A DNA stretch of 64,000 nt from JAMXLO01 sp963812475 (GTDB lineage Bacteria > Pseudomonadota > Alphaproteobacteria > Acetobacterales > Acetobacteraceae): the NCBI GenBank assembly GCA_963812475.1, contig CAWEVI010000054.1, positions 118,779-182,778 of the forward strand, in the 5' to 3' direction. Below the pieces are notes generated by a model that saw only the letters and a list, made by a program, of their open reading frames with translations, was not told the origin of the DNA and searched no databases. Positions 49,048-58,995 of the stretch are shown here, one piece after another. The stretch's first letter is position 1. Every line of letters starts with the position of its first letter. A program made the position numbers and the translations under genes.

Positions 49048-50178
49048 TCATCGAATGATGATCTCCACCCGACGGTTCTGCGGCTCGCGCACACCTGGGC
49101 CGGTCGGTACCAACAGATGTGTATCGCCAAAACCTTGGATGGTGATCGCGTTGGTCGGCACGCCATTCTTGACCAGTTCCGCGGCTACCGCCTGGGCACG
49201 ACGGACCGACAGGCCTTGGTTGTACTTCGGCGTGCCGGAGGTATCGGTGTAGCCGTTAACCTCGATCCGCGTGTACTGGACGCGTGTCGAATTATCGGCG
49301 GCTTCCTTGATGATCTGGCGGGCGCGGTCTGTCAGGGCCGCCTTGTCCCAGTCAAAGAACACGAGATACGAGCGGGTCGGCGCCGGTGCGGGAGCCGCTG
49401 CGGGAGCAGGCGGCGGTGGCGGTGGCGGCTGGTTGAAATTGTAGCGCAAACCAATCATCACCGCATGATTGAAGTCATTGCCGAGCTTTGCCGTGCCGAA
49501 CGCAACTGGTGTGCCCGGCGCGGCCTGCGCTGAGACGTTGTACTTACGTGATCCTACACCGAAGAAGCGATATTCGGCCGTGAGCGCCAATCCCGGCACC
49601 TGTCGTATCGGCATCGCGCCACCGAGGATGAACTGATAAGCAATCGCGCCGTATGTGTCATTGGAGGCGATATTGGGGAACCCGCCGACCCCGGACGTAC
49701 TAAACCCACTGAGATGCGCCCACTGATAGCCGACACCGACACCGACATATGGCGCAAAGTAGGGTATGGCCAGGCCGGTGGTTTGCGCCAACAGATTGGT
49801 CATATCGTACAGCACGTTGAACATCGGGCCGTACTTGATTTCTCGGCCACCCGCGCCAGCCGGGAAGCCAAAATCGCGTCCGTGTGAGAACTGATTGTTG
49901 CGGTAATCGCCTTCGATCTCAAGGCGCAGGCCATTGGGGAAAGCCCACCCGAGGCTCCCCACGCCGGCCCACCCGTAGCGCGATTGCAGGGCCGGGCTTC
50001 CCGCCGTGCCCGCGGCGTCGATCAGATGTTGGTTTTGCAGCCAATTGATTCCTGCCCCGGCTCCGACATAGAGCCCGTTGAGCGGCGGGGCCGGTTCGAG
50101 GGACGGTAGCGGCATCTGGGCTGCGGCGAGTCCAGGGGCGGCCAGCATGGTGGCGAACACCACGGTCCGAAAGTGCAT
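49048..50178 (-). CDS. OmpA-family outer membrane protein
   Basis: 376 aa from ATG 50178. Signal peptide (FRTVVFATMLAAPGLAAAQ), an eight-stranded beta-barrel (NGLYVGAGAGINWLQNQHLI to AVMIGLRYNFN), a Pro/Ala-rich linker, and a C-terminal OmpA domain with VNGYTDTSGTPKYNQGLSVR RAQAV and NRRVEIIIR that binds peptidoglycan. It anchors the outer membrane to the wall. Confidence 0.93.
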   Translation of the reverse strand: MHFRTVVFATMLAAPGLAAAQMPLPSLEPAPPLNGLYVGAGAGINWLQNQHLIDAAGTAGSPALQSRYGWAGVGSLGWAFPNGLRLEIEGDYRNNQFSHGRDFGFPAGAGGREIKYGPMFNVLYDMTNLLAQTTGLAIPYFAPYVGVGVGYQWAHLSGFSTSGVGGFPNIASNDTYGAIAYQFILGGAMPIRQVPGLALTAEYRFFGVGSRKYNVSAQAAPGTPVAFGTAKLGNDFNHAVMIGLRYNFNQPPPPPPPAPAAAPAPAPTRSYLVFFDWDKAALTDRARQIIKEAADNSTRVQYTRIEVNGYTDTSGTPKYNQGLSVRRAQAVAAELVKNGVPTNAITIQGFGDTHLLVPTGPGVREPQNRRVEIIIR

Positions 50179-50370
50179 CAATTCCCGTCTCCCGCTTTGA
50201 AAATTGGTGATTACGGTGCTGTTAAGGCCTACCCAGGTCAAAACACAGGACTGCGAGAGTGGGATCACAGGTCACAGCCGTCGCCTTTTTGTCACACCTG
50301 CGTCTTTCGGCCGGACGACCACCGAGCAATTGCTTGCATCCACGCGCAAGGCGACAACTCGCGATGGACG

Positions 50371-50616
50371 TTACGTCAGCTCCACCAGCCGCTTAGCACC
50401 GGTTAGTCCCCGCACCAGCTTACGCATCTGCTCCATCTGGGCCGTGCGCATCCCGTGCGTCGTCCGGGCGGCCCGGATCCGCGCCAGGCCCTCCGGTGTG
50501 CGCGGGCCGGTGCTGGCGCCTCCGTGCATCCGACAGCGGCGATTCCGCATCGCCGGACCTTGGCACGGTCTCCCGCTCCGCGTCCGAGCCCCGCATCGGG
50601 GATAGGACTGGGCCAA
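50371..50616 (-). CDS. HGG-motif small protein
   Basis: About 81 aa from TTG 50616. RCGARTRSGRPCQGPAMRNR, CRMHGGASTGPRTPEGLAR is a conserved signature of small proteins found near phages and mobile elements. Cys/His pattern C-x9-C...C-x2-HGG suggests metal binding. Function unknown. Confidence 0.6.
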   Translation of the reverse strand: MAQSYPRCGARTRSGRPCQGPAMRNRRCRMHGGASTGPRTPEGLARIRAARTTHGMRTAQMEQMRKLVRGLTGAKRLVELT

Positions 50617-51176
50617 TGCAAGGTGAATACGCCAGTTGGCTCCGGGATCCGCCGATCATACGCAGTTCGGAGGTATCTGGCGCATCCATCGCGATCTGAA
50701 CCTGCTCGGGGCAGTCGGCCTGTCAGGCTTCTTTGCCATGTTCCGTCCACCGCCCTTGCTTCTCACGTTTGCATCTCCCCCACGTCACCGGCGCCAAAGT
50801 GGCGCGGTGGGTGGCATTGCAAACGCCGCCAGCCGGTCGGATCGCGCGCTTCGCTCCACCACCGTTGCCCACGGAAGCACGAGCACCAGGCGCCGGCCGA
50901 GGGCAGCGCGGAGGCACCGGACCACGAGGGCGGACGTTGCGGCGCGGCGGCCTGTAGGCAAGCCACAGCCGCCGCGCTGGGCTGCTGATCGGCCAAGCGC
51001 CGGCGGGTCCGATTAGACGGCCTCGTATTGTTCGCCGCGTGAATTCATGCGTTGATTGCCCGGCGGCGTAGATCATGTCCGTGACAGCGACAACGCGCCC
51101 CCGATCGGGCGATCGTACAGGTTGCGGGCGCTTTCGAAAGAGAAACACGGGGCGGGGGCAAAACGAAGGCGATTAT
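50617..51176. other. No gene recognised
   Basis: Only Arg/Pro-rich shadow frames. The IS1595 left end lies near 51177. Confidence 0.3.
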
Positions 51177-51230
51177 GTAGTTGACAAATAATCCGGGAGC
51201 GGATAGGATTTCGGTCAAGGAGATAGACCG

Positions 51231-52136
51231 ATGTCCGCTTTGTCCGCCCCGTACTTCCACGATGAAGCCGCCGCCCACGAGGAGCTAGAGGCGACCCTCT
51301 GGCCGAATGGGCCTGTGTGCCCGCGCTGCAACGGTATGGAACGGATCACGACGGTCAAGGGTGGACGTCTCGGTCTGTATCGTTGCGGCCCGTGCAGTCG
51401 GCAATTCACCGTCAAGGTTGGCACGGTGTTTGAGTCCAGCCATGTCCCCCTGCATCAGTGGCTACAAGCTGTCTACCTAATGTGCAGCAGCAAGAAGGGT
51501 ATCAGCAGCCATCAACTGATGCGGACCTTGGACGTTCAGTACAAGACCGCATGGTTCATGACGCATCGAATCCGCGAAGCGATGGCGAGCGGCAAGCTGC
51601 CGATGATGGGCGGACCGGGTGGCATCGTCGAAATCGATGAGACGTTCATCGGCCAGAAGAAGGGCATGCCGAAGCGTCGTGGCTATGCTCACAAGCATGC
51701 GGTGATGACGCTGGTCGAGCGTGGCCCGAAGGGCGCCAATGCGCGGTCCTTTCATGTGGACGGAACCAAGGCGAGCGATCTCCTGCCGATCATCAAAAAG
51801 AACGTGCATCCCAAGACACATGTGATGACAGATGAAGCTGGCCAATATGCACATCTGAACAAGCATTTCACACAGCATGATTTCGTGACGCACAGCACCG
51901 GCGAGTATGTGCGAGGCTTTGCCCACACGAACACGGTGGAAGGCTTCGACAGCGTATTCAAGCGCGGCATGAAGGGCATCTACCAGCATTGCAGCGAGAA
52001 ACACCTTCACCGCTACGTTGCCGAGTTCGATTTCAGGTACAATAGCCGAGTTCGGCTTGGCGTCGATGATGCGGAGCGCACCGATCGCGCGCTCAGGGGG
52101 CATCGTTGGGAAGCGGCTAACCTATCGGTCACCTAA
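51231..52136 (+). CDS. IS1595-family transposase, intact
   Basis: 301 aa from ATG 51231. N-terminal zinc ribbon (CPRCNG and CGPCSRQF), HTH, then a DDE-type core: IVEIDETFIGQKKGMPKRRG, VMTDEAGQYAHLNKHF and FAHTNTVEGFDSVFKRGMKG IYQH. Full length, no frameshift, so probably active. The left end may start TAGTTGACAAATAATCCGGG near 51178; the right end was not located. Confidence 0.93.
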   Translation: MSALSAPYFHDEAAAHEELEATLWPNGPVCPRCNGMERITTVKGGRLGLYRCGPCSRQFTVKVGTVFESSHVPLHQWLQAVYLMCSSKKGISSHQLMRTLDVQYKTAWFMTHRIREAMASGKLPMMGGPGGIVEIDETFIGQKKGMPKRRGYAHKHAVMTLVERGPKGANARSFHVDGTKASDLLPIIKKNVHPKTHVMTDEAGQYAHLNKHFTQHDFVTHSTGEYVRGFAHTNTVEGFDSVFKRGMKGIYQHCSEKHLHRYVAEFDFRYNSRVRLGVDDAERTDRALRGHRWEAANLSVT

Positions 52137-52280
52137 CCTCTAACCCAGACAGCAAATCGGTTGCGGGGAGAGGAAATCCAAATGGACGTAACCGACATCA
52201 TAAAGAGCGTGAAGAGTAAGAGTTCTGACTCAAATCACCATCGGAACACAAACTGACCGATATAGCTGACAAAAGCGGCC
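52137..52280 (+). other. IS1595 downstream region with 24-codon frame
   Basis: ATG 52181 after GAGAGGAAAT encodes MDVTDIIKSVKSKSSDSNHH RNTN. It could be the truncated start of an IS1595 passenger gene cut by the IS5 element. Confidence 0.3.
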
Positions 52281-53117
52281 TTACATCCACCGGTAAGCGG
52301 GAGCCAGGCGGCGCGACATCAGCTTGACGCTGGCAATATAGAGCCAAGTCACCGCGCTTTCGATTGTTCTCTCGACATCCTTCGCCAGTCGGCGGTTGCG
52401 GTTCAGCCAGGCAAGGGTGCGCTCCACCACCCAGCGGCGGGGCAGCAAAACAAAGCCCTGGGCCGCGTCCGACCGCTTGACGATCTCGATCGTCCATTCG
52501 CCGTGGTCTTTGAGCGCGTCCCTCAGCTTATCGCCCGCGTAGCCGGCATCGGCGAACACGTGGCGCAGCCACGGCACCAGACCGCGTGCGCTTTCCAGCA
52601 GAGCGGGCGCGCCGTCACGGTCCTGCACGTTCGCCGGATGCACGATCATCGCGACGGGCAGGCCGATGGTGTCTGTCAGGATATGCCGCTTGCGGCCCTT
52701 GATCATCTTCTCGGCCGCATAGCCGCGCGGACCACCGGATTCGGTCGTCTTGACCGATTGGCTGTCGATCACGCCGGCGGTCGGACTTGCCTCGCGTCCG
52801 GCGGCTTCGCGGACGTCCATCAGCAGCACATGATTGATGGTCTGCCACACGCCGCTGTCGCGCCACGCATAGAAATACCGCTGCACCGTGGTGTAGGGCG
52901 GGAAGTCCTTGGGCAGTAGCCGCCATTGGCAGCCGGTCTGCGCGATGTAAAAGATCGAGTTGACGACCTCGCGCAGGTCGGTCTCGCGCGTGCGTCCGCA
53001 ATCGGCCGGCGGCGGCAAATGCGGCGCAATCACCTTCCACTCTTCGTCGGTGGTGTCGCTTGCATAGCGCAGATGATCGCGCTGATACTGCCCTCGCGTG
53101 ATTTCAGTCCAGGCCAC
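52281..53117 (-). CDS. IS5-family transposase, intact
   Basis: 278 aa from ATG 53117 with GAGGAG upstream. RYASDTTDEEWKVIAPHLPP, WRLLPKDFPPYTTVQRYFYA and VIDSQSVKTTESGGPRGYAA are the N-half and first Asp. LRHVFADAGYAGDKLRDAL and FVLLPRRWVVERTLAWLNRN RRLAKD give the second Asp and the Glu. Complete and likely active. Possible ends lie near 52262 and 53170 (shared AGCGGC). Confidence 0.93.
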   Translation of the reverse strand: MAWTEITRGQYQRDHLRYASDTTDEEWKVIAPHLPPPADCGRTRETDLREVVNSIFYIAQTGCQWRLLPKDFPPYTTVQRYFYAWRDSGVWQTINHVLLMDVREAAGREASPTAGVIDSQSVKTTESGGPRGYAAEKMIKGRKRHILTDTIGLPVAMIVHPANVQDRDGAPALLESARGLVPWLRHVFADAGYAGDKLRDALKDHGEWTIEIVKRSDAAQGFVLLPRRWVVERTLAWLNRNRRLAKDVERTIESAVTWLYIASVKLMSRRLAPAYRWM

Positions 53118-53196
53118 GGCGTGCTCCTCGGTGTCTTCGCAAACACGAGAGAATCGCAGCCGCTGAAATCACGCAACCTCTCTGCGTACTGATGCT

Positions 53197-53727
53197 TTGG
53201 CAAAGCACCGTCGGAGCACGGCAGACCGCAACCGCTTGAAGCGACTCACACTATCGTTCTTAAGTCGTTCCGGGTCAGCCTCTAAGCCCGATCTGGGGGA
53301 ATGGCGGGAAGGCCATATTCCGAGGTCGGCTTTTCCGCTGTCCCGCGCCAGAAACAAGAACTATAAGTTCGGTCATGAGTATAAATGGCGTGTAGTCACA
53401 TTTAATTCAATACATCATAAATGTCGGGTCTTGCTACTTCTTAATGAAGGGAAGCAGATTTGCCGGATTACCCTAGGAGTAGAAATCAACAATGACATGA
53501 GTGTCCTTTGCCAGCACGAGTTTCATGCATCCGAACCGGGATGGCACTGTCATGTTTGTTTTGATCAAGTAGAGAATATCCCATCTGGAGTAAATCGTTC
53601 CCACCTTAAAAGATGGCCGAAGCCTGAGACGGTACACACCAGGGTTGAATTTTATGTGAATCAGACAAATTCCTTGTCTATCGCCGCAGAGATATTTAGA
53701 TTCTCTGCTCAGGGTGATCTGTTGTGA
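53197..53727 (+). CDS. Hypothetical protein, partner of DUF1828 gene
   Basis: 176 aa from TTG 53197; the true start is uncertain because the IS5 end is close. The C-terminal two-thirds are AT-richer than the surroundings. NYKFGHEYKWRVVTFNSIHH KCRVLLLLNEGKQI and LCQHEFHASEPGWHCHVCFD suggest a beta-rich fold with a His/Cys cluster (HCHVC). The last 4 nt overlap the next gene (GTGA). Family not recognised with certainty. Confidence 0.55.
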   Translation: MAKHRRSTADRNRLKRLTLSFLSRSGSASKPDLGEWREGHIPRSAFPLSRARNKNYKFGHEYKWRVVTFNSIHHKCRVLLLLNEGKQICRITLGVEINNDMSVLCQHEFHASEPGWHCHVCFDQVENIPSGVNRSHLKRWPKPETVHTRVEFYVNQTNSLSIAAEIFRFSAQGDLL

Positions 53728-54497
53728 ATGAGGATGCATTTTGCGAGGCCTTTTGCCAGCACCTTGCTCTCCGCGAGGTGCCGATTGGTCGCGTTCTGAA
53801 ATCGCCGTTCCGTCGTCCTGACGGTGATCCAATCGACATCTACATGAGGCGCGCCAACGACGGCACGTCCAGACTGGAAGATGACGGGCAGACGATCGGC
53901 TTCCTTGAAGCTGGTGGCGTTGATCTGGATGCGGAGGCGCGGTTCGAGGCTCTTGCCGAACTACTCCGTGAGCATGATGCCTTTCTGGACGAAAGAGAGT
54001 GCCTCATCCACACATCCTATCACGCGGAAGAACGGCTTCCCGCGGCGGCGGTGAAGTTTAGCGCCCTACTCCTCCGGATATACGATCTGCTCTTATTGAC
54101 GCCTTCCCGCGTCCGCAGCACCTTCCGAGATGACCTAATCGACATGGTCAGGCGTCAATTCGGTCCGACAGCCGCTATAGATCTCAACGCTCCGGTTCAG
54201 GATTCGATGAAGGATTACCCCGTAGACATCATTGTCCGGGCACCTGACGGGCGGGCACTGGCCATTTTTGCTGCAACCTCTGAGATGAAGGCCCTTGAGG
54301 CTCTACTATTTTGGAAGGAATACCGCGATCAGGAGATCGCAAAGCTTCGGGCGATGCTCGTTGTAGAAACATCGAAGCCGCGTGACATTAAGGAGCGCAC
54401 ATTTTCCCGGGTGATGAACAGCGGTCTCATTCTAGCGGCGATGGATGGTGAGGAAATCCAAATTGGGCGCAAAATGAAGGAAAGCTTGGTGAACTGA
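53724..54497 (+). CDS. DUF1828/DUF1829 domain protein
   Basis: 257 aa from GTG 53724. Residues ~5-95 (FCEAFCQHLALREVPIGRVL to SRLEDDGQTIGFLEAGGVDL) match the DUF1828 pattern: DGD-I-IY followed by L-DDGQTI. Residues ~145-250 (VDIIVRAPDGRALAIFAATS and LRAMLVVETSKPRDIK) match DUF1829. Such proteins occur on mobile islands and are uncharacterised; the fold suggests a nuclease-like or sensor role, which is inference. Coupled to the gene upstream by a 4-nt overlap. Confidence 0.7.
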   Translation: MNEDAFCEAFCQHLALREVPIGRVLKSPFRRPDGDPIDIYMRRANDGTSRLEDDGQTIGFLEAGGVDLDAEARFEALAELLREHDAFLDERECLIHTSYHAEERLPAAAVKFSALLLRIYDLLLLTPSRVRSTFRDDLIDMVRRQFGPTAAIDLNAPVQDSMKDYPVDIIVRAPDGRALAIFAATSEMKALEALLFWKEYRDQEIAKLRAMLVVETSKPRDIKERTFSRVMNSGLILAAMDGEEIQIGRKMKESLVN

Positions 54498-54501
54498 TCA
54501 G

Positions 54502-54696
54502 ATGCCAGATAGGACACAACGCCCCGAAGGCGACGCAAAATCACAGATCGACCGCTTCCGTGAAACCGCCCGCGAACTCGGCTGCGACGAAGACGAAGCC
54601 GCCTTCCGGGATAAGCTGCGGGTGATCGCGCGGCGGGAGCCGAAGGCCGGTCCTATATCGCCAGCAAAGTCGGCCCCACGCAAGAAGACGGATTGA
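54502..54696 (+). CDS. Small charged helical protein of the DUF1828 module
   Basis: 64 aa from ATG 54502, four bases after the DUF1828 stop. SQIDRFRETARELGCDEDEA AFRDKLRVIARREP is a conserved small alphaproteobacterial helical type; a basic tail KSAPRKKTD follows. Same transcription unit, so it is probably functionally linked. Confidence 0.65.
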   Translation: MPDRTQRPEGDAKSQIDRFRETARELGCDEDEAAFRDKLRVIARREPKAGPISPAKSAPRKKTD

Positions 54697-54917
54697 CGTG
54701 GACGCCCCGACAGGCCAAGCCTGCGAACAGGCTACCGCTATATAGCGTCGGCGCGCCACAAATCCGTCGAAGCAACAAGCCGGGGGAAACCTTTACCAGT
54801 CAGCACCGGGGTGTCCGGCTCGACAGCCTGCCCTGTTCTCCGACTTCGGGCCTGCTGCCGGAACCGATCAGAGTGGACCCGTCCGCGCACCGATACCTCA
54901 GTCGGGGGATCGTCGGA

Positions 54918-55056
54918 CCAATCCATTGTCGAGGCGTCCAAGGCCGGTGGAGACATCTTCGGCAGTATCGAGCGGCTGGCAGGCCTGCGCGACAAGGGCT
55001 TCATCTCGGCCGAGGAGTTCTTGGCTAAGAAGACCGAACTTCTGAGCCGGCTATGA
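54918..55056 (+). pseudogene. SHOCT-domain C-terminal fragment
   Basis: IFGSIERLAGLRDKGFISAE EFLAKKTELLSRL is a SHOCT motif, the short C-terminal helical module of many bacterial proteins. No fitting N-terminal domain is readable upstream. Confidence 0.6.
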
Positions 55057-55122
55057 GGCCGCAGTCGGCGACAGAGCGTTACTAGACTATTGTGTCAAGA
55101 AGACGTGTGAGCATCATGCTGT

Positions 55123-56195
55123 GTGAGAGACGGCCACCATCTTGATTGTCGCGCTACACTCGTTCCGCACGATCACCCGTTGCGGGTGATCCGACACTTG
55201 GTGAACGCGGCGCTGGACCGTCTGTCGCCGGCGTTTCAGGCGATCTACGCGCAGGACGGACGGCCGTCGATTGCACCGGAGAGGCTGTTGCGGGCATTGC
55301 TGTTGCAGGCGCTGTTCACGGCCCGCTCGGAACGGCAGTTGATGCAGCAGATTACCAACATGCTGTTCCGCTGGTTCGTCGGGCTGGCGATGGACGTGCC
55401 GGTGTGGGACGTAACGGTGTTCACCAAGAATCGCGATCGCCTGCTGGAAGGCGACATTGCCTGTGGCTTCCTGGCTGCAATCCTTGCCGATCCGGCGGTC
55501 AAGCCACTGCTGTCGACCGAGCATTGCTCGGTGGACGGCACGTTGATCGAAGCCTGGGCGTCGATGAAGAGCTTTTGCCCAAAGAGCCTGCCCTCGGGCT
55601 TGACCCGAGGGACGGCGGCGGTGAGCCACCGGTGCCGGGTCGCAACGGCGAGCGCCAGTTCCAGGTGAGAAGACGCATGCCTCGACGTCCGAACCGGATG
55701 CCAGGCTCTACAAGTAGTCGTCTGGGGCATCAGCCACGCTCTGCTACATGGGACACGTTGTCATGGAGAACCGCAACGGTCTGGTGGTGACAACCGAGTT
55801 GACACAGGCCACCGGCACCGGCGAGCGCGAGGCAGCCATCGCGATGGTCGAGGATCTGCCTGGCAGTCAGCGCATCACGCTGGCCGCCGACAAGGCCTAC
55901 GACACGGCGGACTTTGTCGCCAAGATGCGCCGGCTGGGCGTGACGCCGCATGTCACGCAGAACACTAAAGGCCGACGGTCGGCGATCGATGGCCGCACCA
56001 CGCGCCATCCCGGCTACGCGGTCAGCTTGCGCGGGCGCAAGCGCCATCGAGGAAGTGTTCGGCTGGCTCAAGACGGCAGGTGGTTTGCGTAAGACGCGCC
56101 ATCGCGGAACCGCGCTGGTCGGCTGGATGTTCACCTTGACCTCGGCAGCGTACAACTTGGAGCGGATCCCCAAGCTGCTGACTGCCGCGGGGTAG
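55123..56195 (+). pseudogene. IS5-family transposase pseudogene
   Basis: LVPHDHPLRVIRHLVNAALD, LFTARSERQLMQQITNMLFR WFVGLAMDVPVWD and HCSVDGTLIEAWASMKSF form the N-half with the first Asp. Later frames give GHVVMENRNGLVVTTELTQA, ITLAADKAYDTADFVAKM and AIEEVFGWLKTAGGLRKTRH RG. At least two frameshifts and a TAG near 55712 disable it. Confidence 0.85.
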
Positions 56196-56349
56196 TCATG
56201 CCCGGAGTCTGTCCCGTGGCATGATTCTCGTCCGGCAGCACAGCAAAAATCCATAAATCCGCACGCCAAACGATCCGCCAAACGCCAGCAGACCACGGAA
56301 ATACGCGAATTTCGCGTGAATTTTCGCAGCCTGTTAAGCCCTTCTAACG
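56196..56349. other. Intergenic
   Basis: Presumed IS5 right end and promoter of the membrane/pentapeptide gene. No specific element identified. Confidence 0.3.
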
Positions 56350-56418
56350 ATGCGGACGCGGCGATCTGTGCGCGAGACACTCGACGGAGGAGGTGCGCGG
56401 TGGAATATTCCGCTGCCA

Positions 56419-57183
56419 ATGCCCACGCCCGAACCCACCCCAGACCTGCTCAAGGCGGTTAATGAGGCCAGTGGGAAGGCGTTCGCCCTCTGGATCACCT
56501 TTCTGACCGTCGGCACCTATCTGGCGATTACGATCGGCACAACAACCCATCTGCAATTGCTGCTCGCGGGACCGGTAAAGTTACCGTTGCTTGGTGTCGA
56601 TCTGCCGTTGTTTGCTTTCTACGGGTTCGCGCCGCCACTGTTCGTCGTGCTGCATCTTTACGTCCTGATGCAGCTCTATCTCCTCTCACGCCTACTGCGT
56701 TTGTTCGACGACGAGCTGCGGACTGCAAATATGATAGAGCAAGATCGGGAGCGAATTCGTGGGCAGCTCGATAAGTTCGTGTTCACCCAGTTCCTTATTG
56801 GAGTGCCACAGGATCGGATTGTCCGGTTGTTCCTTCGGATGGTGGTGTGGCTAGGTTTTTTTGGTCGGCCCCGTCCTGCTGCTGCTTGGGTTCCAGCTTC
56901 GGTTTCTGCCATACCACAATGTCCCGGTCACATACGTTCATAGGGCAGTTCTGCTGCTCGATCTCACGTTGTTGCTGCTATTGTGGCCGAGGATTTCCAG
57001 AAGTGGGGTACGGCAAACGCAGATGCTCAATGGCCACAGTGCACTCTGGCGCTTTGCAGCCGCCGTCCTATGTGGGGCCGTGCTCGTCGTATTCTCTCTC
57101 TTCATCGCGACGGTGCCAGGCGAACCAACGGATGAGGACGTTGGGAACTTCACACAACTTTACTTATTCAGCAGAACCCTAAG
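56419..57183 (+). pseudogene. Membrane-anchored pentapeptide-repeat gene, 5' part
   Basis: From ATG 56419 (or 56350): LLKAVNEASGKAFALWITFL, VDLPLFAFYGFAPPLFVVLH LYVLMQLYLL, a frameshift near 56860, then GPVLLLLGFQLRFLPYHNVP, LLDLTLLLLLWPRI and LWRFAAAVLCGAVLVVFSLF. Four or five membrane helices form the N-terminal domain. The coding sequence is interrupted at CTAAG (57179-57183) by an insertion sequence and resumes in frame at 59001. Confidence 0.75.
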
Positions 57184-58995
57184 CTCGACTTTCCGCATTT
57201 TCGGTGCCGGGGCACCGCTATTGAATAGCCCAGAAGATGTCCTCTGAGGCGATGAACTTGAGGGCTTGGTTGAGGGGCAGTACGGTGCGCCCGAATGGGC
57301 CAGCGTTGGTCCAACGTTCCTTCCACAGCGACCAATAGAGCACCTCGACCCGATCGTCCTGGCCGGTCGGCCTGAGGCGCGCGACAAGCGCGCCGGAACT
57401 GGCACGATATAGCGTGTAGCCACGGTTGCGGCGTTCGGCGAACAGTTGCCCGCGACGACAGCGGAAACTCTCGATGCGCTGGATGATCGGATCTTCGGCC
57501 ATGCGTTTACGATAGAGCGCCGCGCCGGCGGATGTCGCCGGCAGACTCTTGCGGCATCGGCACGACTCAATTCTACGACTGGGATGACACCGAATCGTCT
57601 GCGCGCCGCTACGGCGTTCGATCCGCATCTGACCCCACCGGCCCTGGCCGCTTGGCTGTCGGTGTTCCGCTCTTGCTTCACCGCGCCGGTGTGGAACCGT
57701 GTTCTGGTCCTGGTGGCCGGCGCAGTGCTGGCTCCCGGCAAGCGCACCGTCACCCAGGCGCTGCGTGTCATGGGGCTGGGCGAGGCGCCGCAGTTCCGTC
57801 GCTACCATGAGGTGCTGGGCCGAGCCCGCTGGGACGCACGCGCCGTGGCGCGACGGCTGCTGCTGCACCTGCTGGAGCGGCTGTTGCCCAACGGTCCGGT
57901 GGTGATCGGGATCGACGACACCATCGAGCGGCGTTGGGGCGCGCGCATCAAAGCGCGCGGCATCTACCGCGACCCGGTGCGGTCCTCGAAGGGGCACTTT
58001 GTGAAGACCAGTGGTCTGCGCTGGCTGTCGCTGATGGTGGTGGTGCCGATAAGCTGGTCCGGCCGACATTGGGCGCTGCCGTTCCTGACTGTTCTCGCCC
58101 CATCGGCGCGGTGGAGCGAAAAGCACCGCAAGCGGCACAAGACGCTGACTGACTGGGCGCGACAGGCGATCCTGCAAACCAAACGCTGGCTGCCCGACCG
58201 TTGGCTGATCTTTGTCGCCGACAGCGGCTTCGCGGCGCTCGAACTGCTGGCCTCGGTGCGCTGCCACGTCTGTGTGATCACACGGCTCCGGCTGGATGCC
58301 GCCTTGTTCAAGCCGGCGCCGCGGCGCCGCAAGGGTCAGCGCGGGCGCCCCCCGCTCAAGGGGCGTCGTCTGCCAACACTGCGTGCCGTGCTGGCCAGCA
58401 GGAAGACCGTTTGGACGGCCGTGGTCGTCTCGCAATGGTACAACGCCCAGCAACGCAAGCTGCTCACCGCTACCGGCACTGCGGTCTGGTACCATGCCGG
58501 CATACCACCGGTGCCGATCCGCTGGGTGCTGGTGCGCGATCCAACCGGCGAGCACGAGCCGGCGGCATTCCTCAGCACTGATCTGGATGCGACGCCCGCA
58601 ATGATTCTCGGCTGGTTCGTCTCGCGCTGGCGGGTGGAAACCACCTTCCAGGAGGTGCGGACCCACCTTGGGGTTGAGACCCAACGTCAGTGGTCCGATC
58701 TCGCCATCCTCCGCACCACCCCGGCACTGCTGGGGCTGTTCTCACTGATCACCGTGTGGGCCGATGGCCTGGTACGCGACACGACGACGGCACTGCGTCC
58801 AAATGCCGCCGCCTGGTACCGCAAGCAGGAACCGACTTTCAGTGACGCCATCGCTGCGGTGCGCCGCGTGCTGTGGTGCCCACCGAATTTCTCTATGTCC
58901 CGGCAAATCGGAGACATCATCGAAATTCCCACCAGCTTGCTAAATCGAGTCTTCCAGAACTCTATGCCTCGCAGCCTGAATTGCGGAAAGTCGAG
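57184..58995 (+). mobile_element. IS4/IS701-like insertion sequence, 1812 bp
   Basis: Inverted ends CTCGACTTTCCGCA (57184-57197) and its complement (58982-58995). The 5-bp target duplication CTAAG lies at 57179-57183 and 58996-59000. Contains a transposase on the plus strand and a divergent minus-strand gene. Removing the element and one CTAAG restores the reading frame of the host gene. Confidence 0.92.
57218..57502 (-). CDS. Passenger protein inside the insertion sequence
   Basis: 94 aa from ATG 57502. RIESFRCRRGQLFAERRNRG YTLYRASSGALVARLRP and VEVLYWSLWKERWTNAGPFG RTVLPLNQALKFIASEDIFW have a balanced composition and look like a genuine conserved protein. It lies between the left terminal repeat and the transposase, in the opposite direction. 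No ribosome site is clear. Function unknown. Confidence 0.6.
   Translation of the reverse strand: MAEDPIIQRIESFRCRRGQLFAERRNRGYTLYRASSGALVARLRPTGQDDRVEVLYWSLWKERWTNAGPFGRTVLPLNQALKFIASEDIFWAIQ

Noticed and set aside
57503..58684. Upstream extension of the minus-strand frame antisense to the IS transposase
   Set aside because: Only the last 94 codons look like protein; the rest is the mirror of the transposase with His/Gln/Arg-rich composition.
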